Source: Bacteroidetes bacterium UBA5543 (GTDB lineage: Bacteria > Bacteroidota > Bacteroidia > Chitinophagales > Chitinophagaceae). From it: a stretch of DNA of 5,367 bases. Positions 1 through 5,367 of this stretch are shown here, one piece after another. The position numbers were made by a program, and so were the translations under genes. Numbering within the stretch: position 1 is the first letter of the stretch; every line of letters starts with the position of its first letter. Below the pieces are notes generated by a model. The model had not been told where the DNA came from and did no database searches. It saw only the letters and a list, made by a program, of their open reading frames with translations. Location: NCBI GenBank assembly GCA_002423665.1, contig DINJ01000124.1:1-5367 (forward strand), given 5' to 3'.

Positions 1-599
1 AGGTCCATGATGCCGCCTTCGTTCACCAGGTCGTCGCTGGTGCTTAATATAAAACATGCGTGTGGCTGAGGGCGCTCATAAGCGTTTTTAGAACGCTCCA
101 GTACTCCTGTTACAGGGTCAACATAATAGTGTCCCTGTGCTTTACCATCTATACCATAGCTGCTGAACAGGCCGGTATTGAACCACTGGGGTGAGTTAGG
201 TGCGCAACCCTGGTTGAGTATGCTGTACACCAGCTCGTCGTAAAACACCTGCGCATCGTCGTTTGATGCGAAGTAGCCGTACTTTTCACCCCATCCGCGC
301 CAGCAGTCGGCCAGGCGGTGGGCTACTTGTTTAATAGAGGTTTCCCTGCCGAGGCTGCCATCGGGCTGGGGAACACCGGCTTTACGGAAGTATTTCTGCG
401 CCAATATATCGGTAGCTATCTGCGACCAATGTTTGGGCACTTCCACATTTGTCATTTCAAACACCTTTTCCCCGTTAGGGTTACGGATCACTGAGGTACG
501 GTAGTCGTACTCAAACATTTCGTAAGGAGTCAGCCCGTCTTTTGTATAATGACGGGAGAAAGCTAACCCTTTACCAGACTTGTTTTTAGTTGCAGCCAT
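1..599 (-). CDS. nrdJ: Class II (adenosylcobalamin-dependent) ribonucleotide reductase, N-terminal part
   Basis: This gene encodes the start of a vitamin-B12-dependent ribonucleotide reductase, a cytoplasmic enzyme that reduces ribonucleotides to deoxyribonucleotides using adenosylcobalamin as radical source, without oxygen. The frame is open from ATG at 599 to the left edge, giving 199 codons; family members usually exceed 700 residues, so most of the protein, including the radical-site cysteine and C-terminal redox cysteines, lies outside. Family-typical segments appear in order: VEVPKHWSQIATDI (about 52-65), KYFRKAGVP (69-77), HRLADCWRGWGEKYGYF (94-110), the APNSPQWFN substrate-site motif (133-141), QGHYYVDP (155-162) and PQPHACFI (177-184). 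By family analogy C182 is one of the two active-site redox cysteines. The ATG at 599 is chosen because the homologous sequence begins shortly after it, and the upstream DNA is AT-rich without a Shine-Dalgarno. It probably has its own promoter, since a terminator separates it from lysA. Identification is by remembered family sequence; I am confident of the class. Confidence 0.93.
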   Translation of the reverse strand, partial: MAATKNKSGKGLAFSRHYTKDGLTPYEMFEYDYRTSVIRNPNGEKVFEMTNVEVPKHWSQIATDILAQKYFRKAGVPQPDGSLGRETSIKQVAHRLADCWRGWGEKYGYFASNDDAQVFYDELVYSILNQGCAPNSPQWFNTGLFSSYGIDGKAQGHYYVDPVTGVLERSKNAYERPQPHACFILSTSDDLVNEGGIMD

Positions 600-660
600 G
601 GGTATCAAATATTTTATGTTACGTAAAAGTTAATCGTTAAGAGTAAAAATCCTCGGACAA

Positions 661-668
661 CGAAAGTA
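661..668 (-). promoter_or_regulatory. Candidate -7 promoter element for nrdJ
   Basis: Read on the minus strand, the bases are TACTTTCG, which match the Bacteroidota -7 consensus TAnnTTTG at seven of eight positions. Transcription starting just downstream would give a leader of roughly 50 bases before the nrdJ ATG. No clear TTTG/TTG -33 element sits at the expected distance, so this is only a candidate. Confidence 0.3.
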
Positions 669-834
669 TCTAAAACAGCCTTTGGGGGGAAAAATAAAAA
701 CTCACCAATTGTGGAAAAACAAAGTGGATAATTCAGATAATTGATTATCAGTAGCTTTTGTCAGTCATTCCTCCCTTCATACTCTTCAACGCTTGACTTT
801 GTACTTGTTTTTCTTTATATATAAGAAAGCCCTA

Positions 835-842
835 CAAAAATA
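835..842 (-). promoter_or_regulatory. Alternative -7 promoter element upstream of nrdJ
   Basis: The minus-strand bases TATTTTTG match the Bacteroidota -7 consensus TAnnTTTG exactly. The element lies just beyond the lysA terminator and would give an nrdJ leader of about 230 bases. No -33 partner is evident, and such short AT-rich matches arise often by chance. Confidence 0.2.
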
Positions 843-870
843 CGGTTTTTTGAAGTGATGGGAAAATAAT

Positions 871-893
871 AAACCCGCATTAACTGCGGGTTT
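871..893 (-). terminator. Intrinsic terminator of lysA
   Basis: A perfect nine-base-pair stem (AAACCCGCA paired with TGCGGGTTT, loop of five bases) lies ten bases beyond the lysA stop codon. In the minus direction it is followed by the T-rich run TTATTATTTT, as expected for a Rho-independent terminator ending the lysA transcript. Its position argues against lysA and nrdJ being a simple operon, although read-through cannot be excluded. Confidence 0.85.
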
Positions 894-902
894 ATCAATC
901 AT

Positions 903-2117
903 TTATAAGGCTTCTACCTGGTTGCGCAGGAGGTCTTCAAATTCATCCCTTTCGCGAATCAGGAAGGCTTTTCCATCTTTTATCATCACTTCGGCGGGTT
1001 TCAGCCTTGAGTTGAAATTGCTGCTCATTTCAAAGCAATATGCCCCGGCGTTGTGGAAAACAAGTAAGTCGTTCTCCCTCACTTCATTCAACACCCTGTC
1101 CCAGGCAAATGTGTCGGTTTCGCATATATTACCTACTACGGTGTATATACGCTTTACGCCATTGGGATTGGATATGTTGCTGATTTTATGATAGGCATCA
1201 TAAAACATAGGGCGTATCAGGTGGTTAAAACCTGAATTGACTCCTACGAAAACAGTAGCAGGTGTTTGTTTGATCACATTGGTCTTTACAATAAAGCTGC
1301 CTGATTCGCTCACCAGGTATTTACCGGGCTCAAACCATATCTCCAGCGGGCGGCCGTATTCTGTTTCAAATTCTTTAACGGCATCGGTCAGTTGCTTGCC
1401 CAATGTGTCTACATCCGTTTCTATTTCATCATCGCGATAAGGCACTTTAAACCCGCTGCCCAGGTCCAGGTATTCCAGGCTATCAAAGTGGCGTGCTATC
1501 TCAAACATCACCTCCAGCCCGCGCAGGAATACAGCTGCGTCTTTTATTTCGCTGCCGGTGTGCATATGCAGCCCTTTTACGTTCAGTTTGGTGGTCTTCA
1601 CCACGCGCTCTATATGGCGCATCTGGTGGATGGATATACCAAACTTGCTGTCTATATGCCCCGTAGATATTTTGTAGTTGCCCCCCGCCTCTATATGAGG
1701 GTTGATGCGGATGCAGATAGGATATGAACCGCCGAATTTATGGCCAAACAACTCCAGTATAGATATGTTATCTATATTGATGTTCACGCCCAGCTCCGTA
1801 CCTTGGATTATTTCATCAAAGTCAACACAGTTGGGGGTAAACAAAATATCTTTTGGCTCAAAACCGGCTTTCAACGCCAGCTTCACTTCATATATGCTCA
1901 CGCAGTCTATAGACGAACCCAGGCTCTTCAGGTACTTCAGCACATTGATATTGGTCAGCGCTTTGCAGGCGTAGAATATCCTGGTGGGGTGCCCCTTGAA
2001 GGCATCCTTCAGCTTATTGTATTGCTGGGCTATCTTCTCAGCATGGTACACATAAGTGGGTGTGCCAAATTCGCGGGCGGCCGCTATCAACTGTTCATTC
2101 GTTATTGGTTCGTACAT
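903..2117 (-). CDS. lysA: Diaminopimelate decarboxylase
   Basis: This is a complete 404-residue enzyme that decarboxylates meso-diaminopimelate to L-lysine, the last lysine step, using pyridoxal phosphate in the cytoplasm. It is a fold-type III (alanine racemase-like) decarboxylase with an N-terminal barrel and a C-terminal beta domain. Visible motifs are FYACKA with the Schiff-base lysine K52, HMHTGSE (184-190, canonical HxHIGSQ), the phosphate-binding glycine loop DLGSGF (218-223), EPGK (263-266, canonical EPGR), NICETD (330-335) and NAGAY...MSSNFNSRLKPAEV (356-377). The glutamate after C332 is typical of diaminopimelate decarboxylases; ornithine decarboxylases have aspartate there. Length fits the family (about 400). 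The ATG at 2117 is chosen because the N-terminus then has normal length before TPTYVY. The gene ends in TAA followed by an intrinsic terminator, and it diverges from the PKD gene. A related decarboxylase is possible but less likely. Confidence 0.93.
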   Translation of the reverse strand: MYEPITNEQLIAAAREFGTPTYVYHAEKIAQQYNKLKDAFKGHPTRIFYACKALTNINVLKYLKSLGSSIDCVSIYEVKLALKAGFEPKDILFTPNCVDFDEIIQGTELGVNINIDNISILELFGHKFGGSYPICIRINPHIEAGGNYKISTGHIDSKFGISIHQMRHIERVVKTTKLNVKGLHMHTGSEIKDAAVFLRGLEVMFEIARHFDSLEYLDLGSGFKVPYRDDEIETDVDTLGKQLTDAVKEFETEYGRPLEIWFEPGKYLVSESGSFIVKTNVIKQTPATVFVGVNSGFNHLIRPMFYDAYHKISNISNPNGVKRIYTVVGNICETDTFAWDRVLNEVRENDLLVFHNAGAYCFEMSSNFNSRLKPAEVMIKDGKAFLIRERDEFEDLLRNQVEAL

Positions 2118-2140
2118 ATCTTATGTATAAATAAGGGGTG

Positions 2141-2148
2141 CAAAAATA
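2141..2148 (-). promoter_or_regulatory. Candidate -7 promoter element of lysA
   Basis: The minus-strand bases TATTTTTG match TAnnTTTG exactly and sit about 24 bases before the lysA ATG, giving a very short leader. No TTG-like -33 element is visible; that region is occupied by the hairpin at 2150-2189. The same T-run could instead be the tail of that hairpin acting as a terminator, so the two readings compete. Confidence 0.3.
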
Positions 2149-2149
2149 G

Positions 2150-2189
2150 AAAAACAGCAGGTTTAATGCGCTTTACCTGCTGTTTTTTT
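2150..2189. terminator. Bidirectional terminator-like hairpin upstream of lysA
   Basis: The core stem is CAGCAGGT (2155-2162) paired with ACCTGCTG (2175-2182), with a 12-base loop, and A5/T5 flanks extend it to 13 pairs. On the plus strand it is followed by seven T's; on the minus strand it is followed by TTTTTCTATTTTTG. Either strand therefore looks like an intrinsic terminator. No gene ends into it from either side: lysA starts 33 bases to its left on the minus strand, and no clear minus-strand gene lies to its right. It may block antisense transcription into lysA, act as a lysA attenuator, or be left over from a lost gene. Confidence 0.65.
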
Positions 2190-2501
2190 GTTGTAGCCGT
2201 TGCCGGTCTGTTTAAGTGCTAATAAAATTACATGTACTTGCATAGTAAAAGTTTTCATGCAGTCTATACCGTTCTTGACATGAGGAGCGGGTGCCTCTCC
2301 TTTCTTCTGTTATCTTGCCTTATATTAATATGTAACCTGAATGCTATTAAGTTCTGGTTAATACTGATGAAATTCCCGGTTATATAGTGATACTGACCAA
2401 CTATAAAGTATTATTAACCGTCTGTCCATAACAGTCAGTCATGTGTTAAGAATTTCATAACTTTAATATACGAAAATCATCATAATACCTACGCTAACGA
2501 T
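2190..2501. other. Non-coding spacer between divergent lysA and PKD genes
   Basis: I recognise no gene or RNA family in this 312-base stretch. It contains a small inverted repeat TGCAT/ATGCA (2239-2243 and 2257-2261), nested inverted repeats at 2356-2419, and a possible plus-strand -7 element at 2458-2465. Short open frames exist on both strands (2280-2387 plus; 2163-2258 minus), but neither has supporting evidence of expression. No lysine-riboswitch-like domain was recognisable by eye on the minus strand. Confidence 0.6.
2458..2465 (+). promoter_or_regulatory. Candidate -7 promoter element of the PKD gene
   Basis: TAACTTTA matches the Bacteroidota -7 consensus TAnnTTTG at seven of eight positions and lies 36 bases before the ATG at 2502, which would leave a leader of about 30 bases. 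No clear -33 element precedes it. The leader lacks a Shine-Dalgarno and is A-rich, which is usual for this phylum. Confidence 0.25.
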
Positions 2502-2573
2502 ATGAAAAACCTGCTTAAAAATTGTTTAGTCATATTTGCGATATTGATATTAGGTCAATATCCTGCATTTGCG
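2502..2573 (+). other. Signal peptide of the PKD protein (residues 1-24)
   Basis: The first residues are MKNLLKN, with lysines at positions 3-adjacent (K2, K6) giving the basic end. A hydrophobic core LVIFAILILG follows at residues 9-18, then QYPAFA ending at residue 24. The A-F-A motif before Q25 fits signal peptidase I. A cysteine at position 8 lies inside the signal and is not in a lipobox at the cleavage site, so a lipoprotein is unlikely. Export across the inner membrane by Sec is expected. Confidence 0.88.
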
Positions 2574-5367
2574 CAACCCAATCCCAACTTTACACCTTCC
2601 AGTACCGAGGGGTGCAACCCATTGCCTGTACAGTTCAAAAGTGCAGATAGCACCGGTACCCACCTTTGGGTATTCGATAATGGAAACCAATCAACTTTCC
2701 CAAATCCAACAGCTACTTATACCACGCCCAAAACGTACACTGTAACGCATACACATACTAAAAATGGAGTTTCCGCCAGCAAAACAGCAACTATTACAGT
2801 TCACCCTTCACCTGTAGCCAACTTTTCAGCATCAACAACGTCCGTTTGTCCGGGCACACAGGTTACTTTCGCTTTTACAGGCAGCCTGGGAGTGACCGGC
2901 CCGGCAAACTACAGTTGGGTATTTGGCAATAGCGCAACTCCGGCTGTAGGTTCCGGCTCGCCGGTCACTACTACCTACAACAACCCGGGTACTAATCACG
3001 TAACATTAACCGTTACCAACAACAAGAACTGTTTTGCATCTGTTACCAAGCAGAATTATATTACTGTCAAAGAAAAGCCGGTAATCAATTTTACTGCCAG
3101 TCCCAAAAATGAATTTTGTGCAAGTGAAACACCTCAGGTTACTTTCAACCCTGTGGTTACAGGCGGGGCTACCGGGCCATATACCTATTCCTGGCAATTA
3201 GGGGGGCCGGGAAATCCTACCAGTACCAATACTTCTCCTACACATACTTACCCGGGTCCTGCTCCGGCACAATATACAGTCAAACTGACAGTGCAGTCGA
3301 ACAATGGATGCAGCGAAACGCTGACAAAAAATAACTACATAAAACTATACGACCCGCAAGCGTCATTTACTGCGCCGGCCAAGGCGTGTGTATACACTAC
3401 AGTTAACTTCAACAATACATCTACACCTGCCGGGGCCGGGTTTACATGGCATTTCGGCGATGGGTCTAATCCCCAAACCGGGCAACATGGAGCGCACATG
3501 TATCATGCCCCCGGCGTTTATACCGTCAAACTCATAGTGACTGCAGGTAACTGTTTGGACACTGCTACAAAAGTTATAGAAATATTACCGCAACCTAATC
3601 CGCAAATTGTTACCAATCCTGATTCAGTATGCCCTGCTCCTCAATTGGTGTGCTACAATACTATCCCGCTTATGGCGTCGTACGATTGGAACATCGAAAA
3701 CGAAAATGGTATTCAGACAAGTACAGTCCCCTCTCCTTGTGTGCTGTTCGGCAAAAACGGTTGCTGGCCAGCTGTGCTGAGAGTCGTAGACTCTAATGGC
3801 TGCAAAGACACAGTACTGCATACTTTAGTTATTCATGAGCTTAATATCGTTACTAAAGTTAATAACAAACAGACGCCCTATCCCGAATATTCAGACTCCG
3901 GTTGTGTGCCATTCCAGGCGGCATTTACGGTGGGTATTTTAAAGGGAGATCCTCTGCTTTATCCTTGCAGCGATACCAGCCGGATTTATCCCTATGGAAT
4001 AAAGAAAGTAAAATGGAAATTCGGGAATGGTGATTCTTCTTCTTCATTATATCCTGTATACACCTATACTGATAGCGGCCATTTTAAAGTAACCGTGGAA
4101 GTAGAAACGAATAATGGATGTGTCATCCGCGATAGTTTGAGGGTGAAAGCCGGTTACAAACCTATAATAGACTCAATATTTATTTCCGATACAGTAATAT
4201 GCCCCAAGAGTTGGGTGAATTTTATTGCGCATGTTCGAGGGTATGATACCTTGGTTTACCGTTGGGATTTCGGCGATTACACTATACGTACACGAGCAAG
4301 GGATTCCACATACAATCATTATTATAAAGGAGGGCCGCCATGTATTGATACACATGTTATCAAACTGGTTGCTTATCATAAAGGTTGTAAGTCCGACACC
4401 TTTATATCCAATGACACTATTAATTCCAATAAGAGTAAGAGATATAAGAATGTAGTGATGCTACCACCGTGTGCCGAGTTTGAATGGGAAATTGATACTT
4501 GTTCAAAACCGCTTACGGTACACTTCTATAACAGGTCTAAAGGTGATTCTTCATGGGTATGGCATTTTGGTGATAATACTACATCTACGGATAGAAACCC
4601 GGTACATACTTATGCAACTAAGGGTTATTATACTGTAAAGCTAATTGTGCATAACGACAGTACGAACTGCTACGACACCATGTCGAAACGGGTATTCTTC
4701 GGAGATAATTCGCCGGATGTCATTGCAAATAAAACAACTCTTTGTTCCGGAGATTCGGTTAACTTCTGGGCTTACCAAACCGGAGATTCAAGCGATGCAA
4801 TCTTCTTCTGGTATATTGACAGTGTATTCGTCGCCTCTCATCAGGATGCCCTGACATATACTTTCAGTAACCCGGGTGTGTATACTGTAACAGTAACAGC
4901 GTACAACCTTAAAACAAAATGTACGGACACTGTTACGAAGACGGACTGGATAACTGTAGGCGGCCCTACAGCAGGGTTTACCTCTGCTGAAACGCATGTT
5001 TGCCGGCCGGATACCATGTATTTTAATGATACATCTTTTGCAGGAGAAGGAACATCTCTCGTGAGAAGAAAGTGGTTCTTTGGTACTTCATTGGGCGATA
5101 CAGTAAGTACAGCCAACAACTCTATATCAAAATATTATGACACATCGGGAGATTTTGATGTAAGCCTTATTGTAACAGATAATTTGGGTTGCACGGATAC
5201 GGTGTACAATCCATTATACGCTCATGTGTTAAAGCCGATTGCGGCATTTTCTGTCAGTTCGCCGGCTTGTGTTGGCGGAGAGGTTACATTTACCAATGGT
5301 TCTGCGAATGCAGTGAAGTCGGTTTGGATATTTGGTGACGGTGGTATCGATACAGTCAGCAGGGATT
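2502..5367 (+). CDS. Secreted multi-PKD-domain surface protein, C-terminus off window
   Basis: This is one uninterrupted frame of 955 codons from ATG at 2502 to the right edge, with no stop. Residues 1-24 form a signal peptide (MKNLLKN, a hydrophobic core, then AFA before Q25), so the protein is exported. The rest is a chain of about eleven PKD/Ig-like beta-sandwich modules of 75-105 residues. Repeating marks are an early cysteine (VCPG-like), a central Trp-x-Phe-Gly-Asp motif (WHFGDG 316-321, WDFGD 588-592, WHFGD 687-691, WIFGDG 942-947), a Y..PG.YTVKL strand and a late GC.DT. Such modules mediate adhesion or act as spacers. In Bacteroidota, proteins of this layout often end in a gliding-motility-associated/type IX secretion sorting domain; that end is not visible here, so this is inference. 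No catalytic domain appears so far. The ATG is preferred because it places the signal peptide at the very N-terminus. The gene diverges from lysA and has no functional link to it. Confidence 0.92.
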   Translation, partial: MKNLLKNCLVIFAILILGQYPAFAQPNPNFTPSSTEGCNPLPVQFKSADSTGTHLWVFDNGNQSTFPNPTATYTTPKTYTVTHTHTKNGVSASKTATITVHPSPVANFSASTTSVCPGTQVTFAFTGSLGVTGPANYSWVFGNSATPAVGSGSPVTTTYNNPGTNHVTLTVTNNKNCFASVTKQNYITVKEKPVINFTASPKNEFCASETPQVTFNPVVTGGATGPYTYSWQLGGPGNPTSTNTSPTHTYPGPAPAQYTVKLTVQSNNGCSETLTKNNYIKLYDPQASFTAPAKACVYTTVNFNNTSTPAGAGFTWHFGDGSNPQTGQHGAHMYHAPGVYTVKLIVTAGNCLDTATKVIEILPQPNPQIVTNPDSVCPAPQLVCYNTIPLMASYDWNIENENGIQTSTVPSPCVLFGKNGCWPAVLRVVDSNGCKDTVLHTLVIHELNIVTKVNNKQTPYPEYSDSGCVPFQAAFTVGILKGDPLLYPCSDTSRIYPYGIKKVKWKFGNGDSSSSLYPVYTYTDSGHFKVTVEVETNNGCVIRDSLRVKAGYKPIIDSIFISDTVICPKSWVNFIAHVRGYDTLVYRWDFGDYTIRTRARDSTYNHYYKGGPPCIDTHVIKLVAYHKGCKSDTFISNDTINSNKSKRYKNVVMLPPCAEFEWEIDTCSKPLTVHFYNRSKGDSSWVWHFGDNTTSTDRNPVHTYATKGYYTVKLIVHNDSTNCYDTMSKRVFFGDNSPDVIANKTTLCSGDSVNFWAYQTGDSSDAIFFWYIDSVFVASHQDALTYTFSNPGVYTVTVTAYNLKTKCTDTVTKTDWITVGGPTAGFTSAETHVCRPDTMYFNDTSFAGEGTSLVRRKWFFGTSLGDTVSTANNSISKYYDTSGDFDVSLIVTDNLGCTDTVYNPLYAHVLKPIAAFSVSSPACVGGEVTFTNGSANAVKSVWIFGDGGIDTVSRD
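2583..5367 (+). repeat. Tandem PKD-like modules (about eleven, last one cut)
   Basis: Approximate module limits in residues are 28-102, 103-192, 193-284, 285-362, 363-444, 445-552, 553-652, 653-734, 735-820, 821-909 and 910 onward (cut at 955). They were placed by the spacing of the early cysteine, the central tryptophan (W56, W139, W231, W316, W396, W505, W588, W687, W770, W858, W942) and the late cysteine. The DNA of the modules is clearly divergent, with no obvious long direct repeats, so the array looks old rather than recently expanded. Modules six and seven are longest because of inserts before or after the central tryptophan. The boundaries are estimates by eye. Confidence 0.8.

Larger units (their letters stand above)
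600..870. other. Non-coding spacer upstream of nrdJ
   Basis: This AT-rich spacer lies between the lysA terminator and the nrdJ start. I see no convincing gene in it. It holds two candidate -7 elements on the minus strand (661-668 and 835-842), a repeat cluster of GATAATT at 727-733 and 736-742 with an inverted copy ATTATC at 744-749, and a weak AT-rich inverted repeat TTTCTT/AAGAAA at 810-828. I looked on the minus strand for a cobalamin riboswitch (B12-box-like GCCACTG) and for NrdR-box-like palindromes and found neither by eye. Confidence 0.6.

Noticed and set aside
793..821. A sigma70-like promoter on the plus strand, TTGACT with 17 bases to TATATA
   Set aside because: It fits the E. coli consensus well, but Bacteroidota use a different promoter type, and it would only transcribe antisense into the lysA terminator and gene.
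810..828. AT-rich hairpin TTTCTT/AAGAAA as a terminator
   Set aside because: The stem is only six A/T-rich pairs with no GC core and no suitable T-run position, so it is unlikely to terminate transcription.
922..2222. Several plus-strand open frames opposite lysA (such as 922-1191, 1392-1727 and 1740-2222)
   Set aside because: They lie antisense to a clearly recognisable lysA, their translations resemble no family I know, and the longest runs through the terminator-like hairpin. They are shadows of the real coding strand.
2118..2501. A lysine riboswitch upstream of lysA
   Set aside because: The spacer shows only one simple hairpin near lysA and not the multi-helix, GC-rich conserved core of an L-box; a covariance search would settle it.
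3006..5119. Minus-strand frames within the PKD gene (3006-3197, 3624-3821, 4173-4379, 4788-4997, 4841-5119) and short plus-strand frames at 4225-4455 and 4645-4854
   Set aside because: The plus-strand frame starting at 2502 is uninterrupted and shows consistent module structure throughout, so these other frames are by-products of its composition.
1..5367. CRISPR arrays, tRNA or rRNA genes, insertion sequences, phage or defence genes
   Set aside because: No regularly spaced identical repeats, no recognisable RNA gene, and no transposase, integrase or terminal inverted repeats were found in the window.

Overview
The window looks like chromosomal DNA of a Bacteroidota bacterium, most likely of the Chitinophagaceae/Sphingobacteriia type. 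The evidence is a long secreted protein made of tandem PKD-like modules, a diaminopimelate decarboxylase with the motif variants I associate with this phylum, starts without a clear Shine-Dalgarno sequence, and several TAnnTTTG-like candidate -7 promoter elements. The lineage call rests on sequence style only; there is no marker gene in the window.

Layout, left to right. Positions 1-599 (minus strand) hold the first 199 codons of a coenzyme-B12-dependent (class II) ribonucleotide reductase, nrdJ, which runs off the left edge. Positions 600-902 are non-coding. They hold candidate promoter elements for nrdJ and, at 871-893, the intrinsic terminator of the next gene. Positions 903-2117 (minus strand) are a complete diaminopimelate decarboxylase gene, lysA. 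Positions 2118-2501 separate lysA from a divergent gene. They contain a strong terminator-like hairpin only about 30 bases upstream of lysA, with no obvious gene for it to terminate, plus nested inverted repeats further right. From 2502 to the right edge (plus strand) runs one uninterrupted reading frame of 955 codons. It encodes an exported protein with a signal peptide and about eleven PKD/Ig-like modules, and it has no stop codon in the window.

The three genes do not form a pathway. nrdJ supplies deoxyribonucleotides and lysA makes the last step of lysine synthesis. The large PKD protein is a cell-surface or secreted product, probably a substrate of the type IX secretion system, although its C-terminus is not visible. 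nrdJ and lysA point the same way but are separated by a terminator, so they are probably separate transcripts. lysA and the PKD gene are divergent.

No mobile element, CRISPR array, tRNA or rRNA is visible, and I see no clearly new biological system. The points most worth a second look are the orphan hairpin in front of lysA (possibly an attenuator), the cysteine layout and irregular modules of the PKD protein, and the nested inverted repeats in front of the PKD gene.
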